A stretch of DNA of 64,000 nucleotides from NCBI GenBank assembly GCA_016713785.1, contig JADJOM010000003.1:186001-250000 (forward strand). The letters are read 5' to 3'. A program made the position numbers and the translations under genes. The notes under the pieces were generated by a model. The model did no database searches, was not told the origin of the DNA, and saw only the letters and a program-made list of their open reading frames with translations. The stretch's first letter is position 1. Every line of letters starts with the position of its first letter. Of this stretch, positions 1 to 9,665 are shown in pieces. Source of the stretch: Gemmatimonadota bacterium (GTDB taxonomy: Bacteria > Gemmatimonadota > Gemmatimonadetes > Gemmatimonadales > GWC2-71-9).

Positions 1-279
1 GTGACAGGCCGGGGCAGTGTGTATCGTGGCATCGACGACTACCAGCACTCCTGGGTCAACGACCTCCTGGCCCGGCACGTCGCCGGCCTGCTGCCGCGGG
101 GCGCGGAGGGGATGCTGGTGGATCCGCTGCCCTTCGGCGGGCGCACCGAGCTGCGGGGCGCGGTGGTGGCGGGGCACGCGGTGGACGTCGCGGTGCAGGA
201 CGGGCGCTTCGAGGTACGGGTCGAGGGGCGGAAGGCAGGGACGGGGCGGGTGGGCCGCGCGCTGGAGGTGCGGTGGTAA
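1..279 (+). CDS. C-terminal fragment of a protein, probably glycosidase-like (5' end cut by the window)
   Basis: The frame is open from the first base and stops at 279, so this is most likely the last 92 codons of a longer gene that begins upstream. The readable part starts with tyrosine/tryptophan-rich residues (YRGIDDYQHSWVNDL) and ends in a short beta-rich tail. That pattern fits the end of a six-hairpin glycosidase, where the last catalytic helices are followed by a C-terminal beta domain. The stop overlaps the GTG start of the next gene (273), so the two are probably translationally coupled, and the next gene is itself glycosidase-like. A tandem pair of related enzymes is an inference. 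No catalytic residue can be assigned from this fragment. Confidence 0.55.
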   Translation: MTGRGSVYRGIDDYQHSWVNDLLARHVAGLLPRGAEGMLVDPLPFGGRTELRGAVVAGHAVDVAVQDGRFEVRVEGRKAGTGRVGRALEVRW

Positions 280-3200
280 GGCGGGTCGCCCTGGTCAGCG
301 CGGGGGACGAAGGGCGGGCGGCGGCGGAGTGGCTCGGTACGCTCGAGGGGATCGCGGTGGACCTTCACGCGGACCTCGGCGCCGTGGCCCTGCAGCCGGT
401 GGACCTGCTCTGGGTGCACGCGATCCTCCCGGGGGCCCGTCCCGACCTGCCGCGCTGGCTGCGGGCGGGGGGCCGGCTGCTCTGCACCCTCGACGCGGCG
501 CGGCTGCCCGCGCGTCTCGGTCTCGAGCCCACCCCTCCCGACGAGCGGCGTGAGGCGGAGTGGTGCCACGCTGCGGACGAGTTCTGGCTCGAGGAGTACC
601 GCTCCTTCCTGGCCTTTCCGCACCTCCGGGGCCTCGGCGCCTTCGGACCCCATCCGCTCTTTGACGGCCTGCACCAGGGCGCCTTCACCTGGGCGCCAGC
701 CGAGGGCGAGCGCTACACCGCCGTGAGTTACCGGCGTACCCGCCCCGCGCGGGGCCGGGTGGTGGCGGTGGAGCGCTCGTTCATCCACCTCAATGCCGAG
801 CGCGCCGTGGCCTGGGAACAGGCGGTGGACGATGGCGGGCTCCTCTGCCTCGGCGCCTACGTGCCCCTCGCCGCCCCCGACCCGCTCCTCGCCCGCCAGC
901 TGCGCGCCGTGCTGGCCAACGCCATCCGCGGCGACGCGATCCCGCACGCCACCCGGGCGGCCGCGGCGACGTGGTGGCCGGGGCCGCCGGTGGAACGACA
1001 GCAGGAGCTCGACCTCTTCCCCGAGGCGTCCACGCCGGATGCGCCCGCGACGCCGGGCGGCGGCCCCCGCCGCCCCGGGGCCGACGCTGCCGGCGCCGTA
1101 TGGGACGAATGGCCGCCCTCCGCCTCTCCCCTGACGTCCGAATCCCCGGCCCGGAGCGACGAGCCCTGGACCCTGGCCGGCCGCCGCGTGCTGGCGGTGG
1201 GCCGCGAACGCGGCGGGCTGCAGGAGGCCTGGATCCACCCCTATCGCATGCTCCGTGAGGCTCGGCTGCTGGTGGATGGGCGGGACCCGGAGGTGCTGAG
1301 CGTCCGCGTGGCGCCGGACGAGGTGGTGCGGGTGCTCCGCGCGGGCAACGTGGAGCTGACGGAACGGGTGAGCACCGCGCTGGAGCAGGGCCTGCTGTTC
1401 TACAGCCTCGTGGCCGACCTGGGGATCCCCCTCGCGCTCTCCTGGTCCACCGACTTCCGGCGGATGTGGCCCTACCCGGCGGGCAGCTCGCGCGTGGCCG
1501 TGCTGGCTACGGAGGAGCAGCGGCTCCGGCTCGGCCTCAGCGAGGAACCGCCGGTGCTCGAGGTGCGGGGCCTCCCGGCGCAGCTCGAGCTGACGGGCAC
1601 CGATGCGCCCGAGGGGGCCGGCGTCGTGGCGCGGGGCGCGGGCCGCCTCTCGCTGGTCTTCGCCGGCGGGAGCGATGCCGCGGAGGTGGACCGCGCGCTC
1701 GACGCGCTGGACCGGCGGAAGCTGCGCGCCATCCGGCAGGAGCGGATCCTCCACGCCCGCCGGCTCGAGGAACGGATCACCCGGCTCGAGACGCCGGACG
1801 CGACCCTCGACCGTGCCTTCGGGTGGGCCAAGGTCCGGATGGACAGCTTCCTGGCCGAGACGCCGGGGGTGGGGCGCTCGCTCCTGGCGGGGTACGCCGC
1901 CAGCCGGCCGGGGTGGGGCGATGGCCGCCCGGGCTATGGGTGGTACTTCGGGCGCGACGCCTGCTGGACCGGCTTCGCCACGCTGGCAATGGGCGACCGC
2001 GAGATCGCGAAGGACACGCTCCGCTTTCTGGCCCGGACGCAGGATGTCTCCGGCAAGGTCATGCACGAGTGCACCACCAGCGGGCTGGTCCACTACGACG
2101 CCGCCGACAGCACGCCACTCTTCCTGCTGCTCTGCGGGCGATACGCCGCCTGGTCGGGCGACCTCCCGTTCCTCGATCGCCTGTGGCCGTCCGTGCTCGC
2201 GGCGTACCGCTTCTGCCTCGAGACCGACACCGATGGCGATGGCCTCATCGAAAACCACCGCGTCGGCCATGGGTGGATCGAACATGGGCCGCTCGGCGGG
2301 CTGCACGTCACGCTCTACCTGGCGGCCTGCTGGCTCGCGGCCCTCGAGGGGCTCGCGCCCGTCGCCCGCGCGCGGGGCGAGACCGCGCTCGCCGACGAAC
2401 TGCAGGAGCGGGCCGCGCGCGCGCGCGCGACGATCACCGCGCGGTTCCGCACCCCGGATGGCTGGGCCCTGGGACTCGAGGCGGACGGCACCCCCCGGGA
2501 GCACTGCACCGCCATGCTCGCCGTGCCGCTGCTGCTGGGCGCGGTCCCCGCGGCGGACGCAGCGGACTGGTACGCGGCGGTGGCCGGCCCTGACTTCAGC
2601 GTGCCCTGGGGAGTCCGGATGATCGCCGCGAGCGACCCGCTCTTCGACCCGGCGGGCTACCACCAGGGCGCGGTGTGGCCGCTCTACACCGGCTGGGTGT
2701 CCCTGGCGGAGTGGCGCGCCGGGCGCGGCGCCGCGGCGCTGGCGCACCTGCGCGCCAACGCCGCGCTGGCCGACGAGCGCGCCCGCGGCGCCTTCGATGA
2801 AGTGCTGCACGGCATGGAACGGCGCGCCGCGGGGATCTGTCCCGACCAGGCATGGTCGGCGGCGATGGTGGTCGCGCCGGTGGTCGAGGGGCTGTGGGGC
2901 ATCGCGCCGGACGCGCTCGCGGAGGCGGTGCGGGTGGCGCCGTGGCTGCCGCCGGCGTGGAGCGAGATGGCGCTGCGCGGGGTGCGAGTGGGCGCGACGA
3001 CACTCGACCTGCGCCTGCGCCGCCGGCCCGGCAAGGTGGTGCTGCGGGTGGAGCGGGCCCACGGCCCCCGGCTACGGATCCTCGCCGCCCGCCCGCCGGG
3101 CGCGCCCGACGGCCCCATTCTCCTCAACGACGAACCGCTCGGCGGTGGCCGAGCGGTCTTCGAGACGGGCGAGCACGACGAGGTGGCATTCCTCGACTGA
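273..3200 (+). CDS. Large glycosidase-like protein with N-terminal glutamine-amidotransferase-like region
   Basis: This 975-residue protein starts at a GTG that overlaps the upstream stop. Residues 1 to about 215 read like an alpha/beta GATase1-like fold, although I see no clear Cys-His-Glu triad. After a proline/alanine-rich linker (about 250-300) comes a beta-rich region (about 300-490). Residues about 500-850 look like an (alpha/alpha)6 catalytic barrel of the amylo-alpha-1,6-glucosidase/MGH1 type, with GYGWYFGRDACW, TDTDGDGLIENH and GAVWPLYTGW motifs. A short beta domain ends the protein. There is no signal peptide, so it is likely cytoplasmic. It may trim oligosaccharides delivered by the sugar importer encoded at 4695-9648. 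The substrate cannot be read from the sequence. It converges on the aldehyde dehydrogenase gene with only 4 bp between the stops. Confidence 0.7.
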   Translation: MVRRVALVSAGDEGRAAAEWLGTLEGIAVDLHADLGAVALQPVDLLWVHAILPGARPDLPRWLRAGGRLLCTLDAARLPARLGLEPTPPDERREAEWCHAADEFWLEEYRSFLAFPHLRGLGAFGPHPLFDGLHQGAFTWAPAEGERYTAVSYRRTRPARGRVVAVERSFIHLNAERAVAWEQAVDDGGLLCLGAYVPLAAPDPLLARQLRAVLANAIRGDAIPHATRAAAATWWPGPPVERQQELDLFPEASTPDAPATPGGGPRRPGADAAGAVWDEWPPSASPLTSESPARSDEPWTLAGRRVLAVGRERGGLQEAWIHPYRMLREARLLVDGRDPEVLSVRVAPDEVVRVLRAGNVELTERVSTALEQGLLFYSLVADLGIPLALSWSTDFRRMWPYPAGSSRVAVLATEEQRLRLGLSEEPPVLEVRGLPAQLELTGTDAPEGAGVVARGAGRLSLVFAGGSDAAEVDRALDALDRRKLRAIRQERILHARRLEERITRLETPDATLDRAFGWAKVRMDSFLAETPGVGRSLLAGYAASRPGWGDGRPGYGWYFGRDACWTGFATLAMGDREIAKDTLRFLARTQDVSGKVMHECTTSGLVHYDAADSTPLFLLLCGRYAAWSGDLPFLDRLWPSVLAAYRFCLETDTDGDGLIENHRVGHGWIEHGPLGGLHVTLYLAACWLAALEGLAPVARARGETALADELQERAARARATITARFRTPDGWALGLEADGTPREHCTAMLAVPLLLGAVPAADAADWYAAVAGPDFSVPWGVRMIAASDPLFDPAGYHQGAVWPLYTGWVSLAEWRAGRGAAALAHLRANAALADERARGAFDEVLHGMERRAAGICPDQAWSAAMVVAPVVEGLWGIAPDALAEAVRVAPWLPPAWSEMALRGVRVGATTLDLRLRRRPGKVVLRVERAHGPRLRILAARPPGAPDGPILLNDEPLGGGRAVFETGEHDEVAFLD

Positions 3201-3204
3201 CCGC

Positions 3205-4647
3205 CTACCGCGTGGTGTTGATCACCAGCATGCGCGGCTCACTCATCTCTTCCATGGCGTAGCGGACCCCCTCGCGGCCGAAGCCGCTGTCCTTCACGCC
3301 GCCGTAGGGGAAGTTGTCCACCCGGAGCGTGGGGAAGTCGTTGGCGATCACGCCGCCCACCTCGAGGCCATGGAACGCCTGGTGGATCCGGTTGACGTCG
3401 TGGGTGAAGACGCCCGCCTGCAGGCCGAAGTCGGAGTCGTTCACGGTGGCCAGCGCCTCCGGCCAGTCGCGGTAGGGCGCCACGATCGTCACCGGGCCGA
3501 AGACCTCCCGGCACGACACCTTGGCGTCCCGGGGGACGCCGGCCAGCAGCCCCGGGGTGAGGACGTTGCCGGCGCGGGTCGGCGAGAGCAGCGCCTCTGC
3601 GCCCGCGCGGATGGCCTCGTCGGTCCAGGCCTGCACCCGGTCGGCGGCGCCGGCATCGATCATCGGGCCGACCACGGTCTTCGGGTCGAGCGGGTCGCCA
3701 CAGGGGAGCGCCGCGGAGGCGGCCACCAGCTTGCGCACGAAGGCCTCGTAGATCGGCTGGTGCACCAGCACCCGCTGCACCTTGATGCACACCTGGCCGG
3801 CGTACGCAAAGGCGCCGAGGGCCAGCCGCTGGGCCACCCAGTCCAGGTCGCCGGCATCCTCATGCACCACGGCGGCGGCGTTGCCGCCGAGCTCCAGGCA
3901 GACCTTCTTCTTCCCGGCCACGCTCTTGAGGTGCCAGCCCACCACGGGGCTGCCGGTGAAGGTCAGCATGGCGAACCGGGGCTCGGTGGCGAGCCGCTCG
4001 GCCACCGGGATGGGCAGGTGGAGCACGTTGTAGGCGCCGGCGGGGAGGCCGCAGTCGGCGAGGATGCGCCCGAGCCGGAAGGCGAGCTGGGGGCACTGCG
4101 GTGGCGGCTTCACCACCAGCGCGGAGCCCACGGCGATGGCCGGCGCCACTTTGTGGGCCAGCAGGTTGAGCGGAAAGTTGAAGGGCGTGATGGCGCTGAT
4201 GGGGCCCACCGGGAAGCGGTGCACCGTGCCGGTGTAGCCCACGGTGCGGGGATCCACGTCCAGCGGGACCACCTCGCCGCCGAACCGGCGGGTCTCGTCG
4301 GCGGCAAGGGAAAAGGTCATCACCGCGCGGTCCACCTCGCCGAGCGCCTGGCCGATGGGCTTGCCACAGCTCACGGCGAGTTCCTCGCCGAGGGACTGCC
4401 GCTCCCGGGTGAGGGCGTCGGCGATGCGGGTGAGCAGGTCACGGCGGGCGTGGCGGGGCAGGGCGCGCATGGCGCGATAGCCGGCCTCGGCCGCGGTGAT
4501 GGCGGCGTCGAGGTCGGCGGCGGTGGCTTCCGCCACCCGCGCGGCGGGCTGGCCGGTATAGGGGGCCAGCACGGGGGTGAGGGCGCGACCGCCGGGCGGC
4601 AGCGCGGCGCCGTTGATCCAGGGCGTGAGTTCAGGCGTGGCAGTCAT
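3205..4647 (-). CDS. NAD(P)-dependent aldehyde dehydrogenase
   Basis: This 480-residue protein has the normal length and landmarks of the aldehyde dehydrogenase superfamily. These include PFNFPLN in the cofactor region, the LTFTGSPVVG turn, the ELGGN motif carrying the general base (near residue 250) and the catalytic cysteine in GQVCIKVQR (near 285). The family oxidises an aldehyde to an acid via a thiohemiacetal on that cysteine. The sequence is closest in feel to the lactaldehyde/semialdehyde/GapN-like branch, but the substrate is unknown. It is transcribed divergently from the ABC importer, and an aldehyde from sugar breakdown is a reasonable guess. Start: the ATG at 4647 lies 6 nt after a good -10 and has no Shine-Dalgarno, which suggests a leaderless message. 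Confidence 0.9.
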   Translation of the reverse strand: MTATPELTPWINGAALPPGGRALTPVLAPYTGQPAARVAEATAADLDAAITAAEAGYRAMRALPRHARRDLLTRIADALTRERQSLGEELAVSCGKPIGQALGEVDRAVMTFSLAADETRRFGGEVVPLDVDPRTVGYTGTVHRFPVGPISAITPFNFPLNLLAHKVAPAIAVGSALVVKPPPQCPQLAFRLGRILADCGLPAGAYNVLHLPIPVAERLATEPRFAMLTFTGSPVVGWHLKSVAGKKKVCLELGGNAAAVVHEDAGDLDWVAQRLALGAFAYAGQVCIKVQRVLVHQPIYEAFVRKLVAASAALPCGDPLDPKTVVGPMIDAGAADRVQAWTDEAIRAGAEALLSPTRAGNVLTPGLLAGVPRDAKVSCREVFGPVTIVAPYRDWPEALATVNDSDFGLQAGVFTHDVNRIHQAFHGLEVGGVIANDFPTLRVDNFPYGGVKDSGFGREGVRYAMEEMSEPRMLVINTTR

Positions 4648-4653
4648 GACAGC

Positions 4654-4682
4654 AATCTTGCGCCGGGGTCCGGCGACGGCAA
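4654..4682 (-). promoter_or_regulatory. Promoter of the aldehyde dehydrogenase gene
   Basis: On the minus strand a -35 TTGCCG (4682-4677) and a -10 AAGATT (4659-4654) are 17 bp apart. The ATG at 4647 begins only 6 nt after the -10, so transcription would start at or next to the start codon. The 47-bp gap to the divergent ABC gene shows no equally good plus-strand promoter. Confidence 0.55.
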
Positions 4683-4694
4683 CTTACAGGCGGC

Positions 4695-5716
<1,022 letters not shown>

Positions 5717-5720
<4 letters not shown>

Positions 5721-6988
5721 TCCGCGCCGCCCTGGTGCTCCTGTGCTGTGCCGGCTGCGGCCCGCCGGCGGGCAGCACCCTCCGGATCTCGTCGTGGGCC
5801 GACGACATGGAACAGCGCATCGAGGCCCGGAACCTCCGCGCCTTCGAGGCCGCGAACCCCGGGGTGCGGGTGGTGAACGACGCCATCAGCACCCAGGCGG
5901 AGTACCGCGAGCAGGTCCTCACGTCCATCGCGGCCGGCGCGCCGCCGGACGTCTTCTTGCTGGACAACATCGACGTGCCCGCCTTTACGGACCGCGAGGT
6001 GCTCCTCGACCTGGCCCCCTATGCCGCGCGGGTGGGACTCGACACCGCCGCCTGGGAACCCCAGGTCCGCGCCATCTTCTCGCGGGATGGCAAGCTGGTG
6101 GCCTTTCCCAAGGGCTACAGCCCGATGGTGGTGGTCTACAACCGGCGCCTGTTCCGCGAGGCGGGGCTCACGCCCCCCAGCGGGGACTGGACCTGGGACG
6201 AGTTCCTAACGGCGGCGCGTGCGCTCACCCGTGACACCGATGGCGATGGCACGGTGGACCAGTGGGGCACGGTGTTCGACCGGCGGGTATTCCTGTGGAT
6301 CCCCTGGATCTGGTCCGGCGGCGGGGACGTGCTCTGCCCCGACGGCCGCTCGGCCTCGGGGTGCCTCGACAGTCCGGCCACCCAGCGGGCGCTGCAGTGG
6401 TACCTCGACTGGGTCGCGCGCGACAGCATCGTGCCCCGCGTCATGACGCTGCGCCGCAGCCTCGGCGACCAGTTCCGGCTCTTCAACTCCGGGCGGGTGG
6501 CCATGCTGACAACGGGGCATTTCTGGCTGCCCCGGTTCCGTCCCTACGTGCGTGACGGCCGGCTCGACATCGGCTTTGCGCCGATCCCCCATGCCGCCGG
6601 CGTGGCGCCCGCCACCGTGGTGTACGCCTCGGGCTGGGCGGTGCCCGCCACCGTGGCGCGGCGACGCCTGGCGGTGCGGCTGGCGGCGGCGCTCGCCGAC
6701 ACCGCGGCGCAGCGGATACGGGTGGAGCAGGGACTCGAACTGTCGGCGGTGAGCCGCCTGGCCGCCGAGGTGGCCGCCGCGGACAGCCTCGGCTGGGAGC
6801 AGGTCTTCCTGGCGGCCATGCCGGGGGCCCGGGTGCCGTGGGGCGCGCGGGTGCGCGGCTGGCGCGAGGTGGAGCACCGCCTGCCGCAGGCCCTCGACGA
6901 GGTGCTGCTGGCCGGGAGGCCGCTGCACGAGGCGCTCGCCGCGGCCGCGGCCGACATCGACCGGCTGCTGGCGGAGACCGAGCGATGA
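5717..6988 (+). CDS. Sugar-binding lipoprotein of the ABC importer
   Basis: This 423-residue extracellular solute-binding protein belongs to family 1. The N-terminus (about residues 1-15) is a short hydrophobic leader ending in CCAGC, a somewhat atypical lipobox, so it is probably membrane-anchored outside the inner membrane. Family-typical segments include LRISSW near the start, PPDVFLLDN, AFPKGYSPMVVVYN, and WTWDEFLTAARALT followed by an acidic stretch (TDGDGTVDQWG). It captures the sugar and delivers it to the two permeases. The start is a GTG overlapping the ATPase stop, and the end overlaps the first permease start (ATGA), so the four importer genes form one coupled operon. Confidence 0.92.
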
Positions 6989-8832
6989 GCGCCGCCCGCT
7001 GGGCGGTGGGGCTCGGGCCGGCGGTGGCCCTGTTCGCGCTGGGCGGGCAGTGGTACTCGGCGCGCGCCGTCGAGGAGGCGGTGCGCGATGAGGCCAATCT
7101 GGCCCTCGCGCGGCACGGGGCCGCGTACCTCGCCGTGGTGACGCCGCCCGGCGGGGTGAGCTATGACGCCCGGCGCCTGCTCTCGGGCGCCAACGCGCTG
7201 GCGAGTTCGTCGGCCTGGCCGGGCGGCTTCCAGCTGTCCTTCGGGCAGGCGCCGCTCCTCAGGGACACGATCGGGCTCCTGCCACTCCCGGACTCGCTGA
7301 TCCGGGGCCTGGAGCAGGGGAGCGAGGGCTTCATCGCGACACACGCCCGCAGCCGCGTGGCGGTGGTGCCGTTCCTGGACCGGGACCAGTGGACCCTCAA
7401 GGGCTGGGCCGCGGCCTGGGACACGGTGCCCGGCCGCGTGTTCTCGGTGCACGCCGGGCTGCTCACCATCCTGGCGGCGCTGCTGGTGGTGCTGGTGGGC
7501 GTGGTGGCTGAGCGCGGTGGTCGGGAGCGCTGGGCCCGGAGCCTCCCGCTCCTGGCCGGCGTCGCCGCGGTCCTGCTGGCCCTCGACCTCGGCGTGAGCG
7601 CGCGGCGCACCGCGGTCGAGGCCACCGACACCCGGTTGGCCACGCTGGCGCAACTGGTGCAGATGGCCGCGACGGCCCCGGGGGTGACCCAGTCACGGCT
7701 GCCGGAGATCGGCGCGGGCGCCGCGGTCCAGGGCCTGCCGCGGCCCACGGAGACCGGCGTCATTGCCCGGGAGGACAGCGCCGGCGTGCTCCGGGCGCGG
7801 ATCGTGGCGGCCACGCCCCGGACCCAGCGCGGGCTGGCCTTCCAGGTACGCCCTTACGAGGCGGACCTCGGCACGCTGCCCGCCGAGCTGCTGGCCTGGG
7901 CGGCGCTCGCGGTGCTGGCCCTGGCCTTCACGGGCTGGGCCGGGCGTGGCGGCGCCAATCCGGCCCGGTTCGAGGCGACCCTCGCGGCCTGGGCCTTCCT
8001 GGCGCCAGCGCTGCTGCACCTCTTCCTGTTCTCCTTCCTCCCCGCCTGCTTTACGCTGGTGCTGGCGTTCCACCGGTGGGATCTCATCGGGGAGGCGCGG
8101 CTGTTCGTCGGGCTCGACAACTTCCGGACCATCCTCGGCGACGGCCGGTTCCTGCACTCGCTGGGCGTGACGGCGCTGTACGCCCTGCATGTCCCGGTGA
8201 CGGTGGTGCTGGCCCTGGTGGCGGCCGTGGTGCTCGACCGGTCGGGGCTCCAGGTCCGGGTGCTTCGCACGCTGCTGTTCATTCCCTTCGTGAGCTCGGT
8301 GGTGGCGGTGGCGCTGGTCTGGCAGTGGATCTACCAGCCCGACACCGGCCTGCTCAACACCCTCCTCCGGACGGCCGGGGTGGCGGGACCGGACTGGCTG
8401 GGCGAGCCGCGGACCGCGCTGCTGTCGCTCATGCTGATGTCGGTCTGGGTGCAGGTGGGCTACCAGATGGTGGTCTTCCTGGGCGGGCTGCAGGCCATCC
8501 CGGGCCACTACCACGATGCCGCCCGGATGGACGGGGCGGGGCCCGTGGCCCGGTTCCTCTGGGTGACGCTTCCGCTGCTCCGCCCCACCGTCCTCTTCGT
8601 GCTGGTCACCGGCATCATCGGATCGTTCCAGGTCTTCACCTATGTGGCGGTGATGACCGAGGGGGGGCCGCTGCAGGCCACCGACGTGGCCGTGTACCGG
8701 ATCTACCAGGAGGCCTGGGAGTTCCTCCGCTTCGGCACCGCGAGCGCCATGAGCCTGGTGCTGCTGCTCCTGCTGCTGGGGCTTACCTGGCTTCAGTTCC
8801 GGTGGCTCGGCCGCCGGGTGGAACTGGTGTAG
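6985..8832 (+). CDS. ABC sugar permease (MalF-like) with a 320-residue N-terminal membrane/extracytoplasmic extension
   Basis: This 615-residue protein is about twice the usual size of a MalF-type permease. Residues 333-615 are an ordinary permease, starting with a LAPALLHLFLFSF membrane helix and containing an EAA loop (DAARMDGAGPVARFLWVTLP, about 511-530) that contacts the ATPase. The first 320 residues contain two modules, each with a membrane helix, an outside domain and a second membrane helix: helices near 6-24 and 154-174 flanking about 130 residues, then 186-204 and 302-317 flanking about 97 residues. The second outside domain begins like a CACHE-type sensor helix. This differs from E. 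coli MalF, whose large loop lies between TM3 and TM4. The ATG overlaps the upstream stop. Confidence 0.88.
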   Translation: MSAARWAVGLGPAVALFALGGQWYSARAVEEAVRDEANLALARHGAAYLAVVTPPGGVSYDARRLLSGANALASSSAWPGGFQLSFGQAPLLRDTIGLLPLPDSLIRGLEQGSEGFIATHARSRVAVVPFLDRDQWTLKGWAAAWDTVPGRVFSVHAGLLTILAALLVVLVGVVAERGGRERWARSLPLLAGVAAVLLALDLGVSARRTAVEATDTRLATLAQLVQMAATAPGVTQSRLPEIGAGAAVQGLPRPTETGVIAREDSAGVLRARIVAATPRTQRGLAFQVRPYEADLGTLPAELLAWAALAVLALAFTGWAGRGGANPARFEATLAAWAFLAPALLHLFLFSFLPACFTLVLAFHRWDLIGEARLFVGLDNFRTILGDGRFLHSLGVTALYALHVPVTVVLALVAAVVLDRSGLQVRVLRTLLFIPFVSSVVAVALVWQWIYQPDTGLLNTLLRTAGVAGPDWLGEPRTALLSLMLMSVWVQVGYQMVVFLGGLQAIPGHYHDAARMDGAGPVARFLWVTLPLLRPTVLFVLVTGIIGSFQVFTYVAVMTEGGPLQATDVAVYRIYQEAWEFLRFGTASAMSLVLLLLLLGLTWLQFRWLGRRVELV

Positions 8833-8835
8833 CCG

Positions 8836-9648
8836 ATGTCGCCCCGGCGCGCGTTCGGATGGGTGGCGGCGGCGCTGCTCGGCGCGGCCATGCTCGCCCC
8901 CTTCGCGGTGATGCTCTCCACCTCGCTGATGGACGAGTTCGAGGTGTTCCGCCAGCCGGCCCCGCTGCTCCCCGCCGTGCCGCAGTGGCGCAACTACCCG
9001 GCGGCGCTCACGGCGCTGCCGTTCGGGCGGTTCTTCGCCAACACCCTCGTTTTCGCGGGATGGGTGGTGCTGGGACAGGTCGCGACCTCGGCCGCGGCCG
9101 GGTACGCCTTTGCCCGGCTCGAGTTCCCCGGCCGGCGGCGGCTCTTCGCCGCCACGCTGGGCCTGCTGATGGTGCCGGGGGTGGTGCTGCTGATCCCGCG
9201 CTTCCTGCTGCTCAACCGGCTGGGGTGGGTGGACTCGGTGCACGGCCTGGTGAGCACCGAGCTGGTGTCGGTGTGGGGCATCTTCCTGCTGCGCCAGGCG
9301 TTCCAGGCGGTGCCCCGGGAGCTCGAGGACGCCGCCCGGCTCGACGGCGCGAGCGAGTTCGCGGTGTTCCGCCACGTGGCGCTCCCGGCGGTCCGGCCGG
9401 CGCTCGCCACCCTGGCGCTGTTCGCCTTCGTGGACGCCTGGAAGAGCTACCTCTGGCCGCTGATCGCCACGCGATCGCTCGACCGGCGCACGGTGGAGGT
9501 CGGCGTGGCGGCCTTCCATGGCTTTTACGCCAGCAACTGGCCCTACCAGATGGCGGCCGCGGTGGCCGCCGCGCTGCCGCTGCTGCTGGTCTTTCTGCTC
9601 GCGCAGCGGTATTTCATTCGGGGGATCCAGCTGACGGGCTTCCGCTGA
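8836..9648 (+). CDS. ABC sugar permease (MalG-like)
   Basis: This 270-residue inner-membrane protein has about six predicted helices, which is the normal size for the MalG family. The EAA motif EDAARLDGASEFAVFRHVALP lies near residues 165-185 and docks on the ATPase. The C-terminus ends in the family-typical QRYFIRGIQLTG. It pairs with the unusual permease just upstream (3-bp gap) to form the transmembrane channel. The gap to the histidine kinase downstream is only 17 bp, so sensing genes are probably transcribed together with the importer. Confidence 0.93.
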   Translation: MSPRRAFGWVAAALLGAAMLAPFAVMLSTSLMDEFEVFRQPAPLLPAVPQWRNYPAALTALPFGRFFANTLVFAGWVVLGQVATSAAAGYAFARLEFPGRRRLFAATLGLLMVPGVVLLIPRFLLLNRLGWVDSVHGLVSTELVSVWGIFLLRQAFQAVPRELEDAARLDGASEFAVFRHVALPAVRPALATLALFAFVDAWKSYLWPLIATRSLDRRTVEVGVAAFHGFYASNWPYQMAAAVAAALPLLLVFLLAQRYFIRGIQLTGFR

Positions 9649-9665
9649 CCGAGGGGTGGAGGGGC

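Noticed and set aside
39..3062. A 1007-codon open frame on the minus strand opposite the glycosidase-like gene
   Set aside because: Its product is a run of R/H/P/G with no recognisable domain and it exactly mirrors a plausible plus-strand enzyme. High GC makes such antisense frames common.
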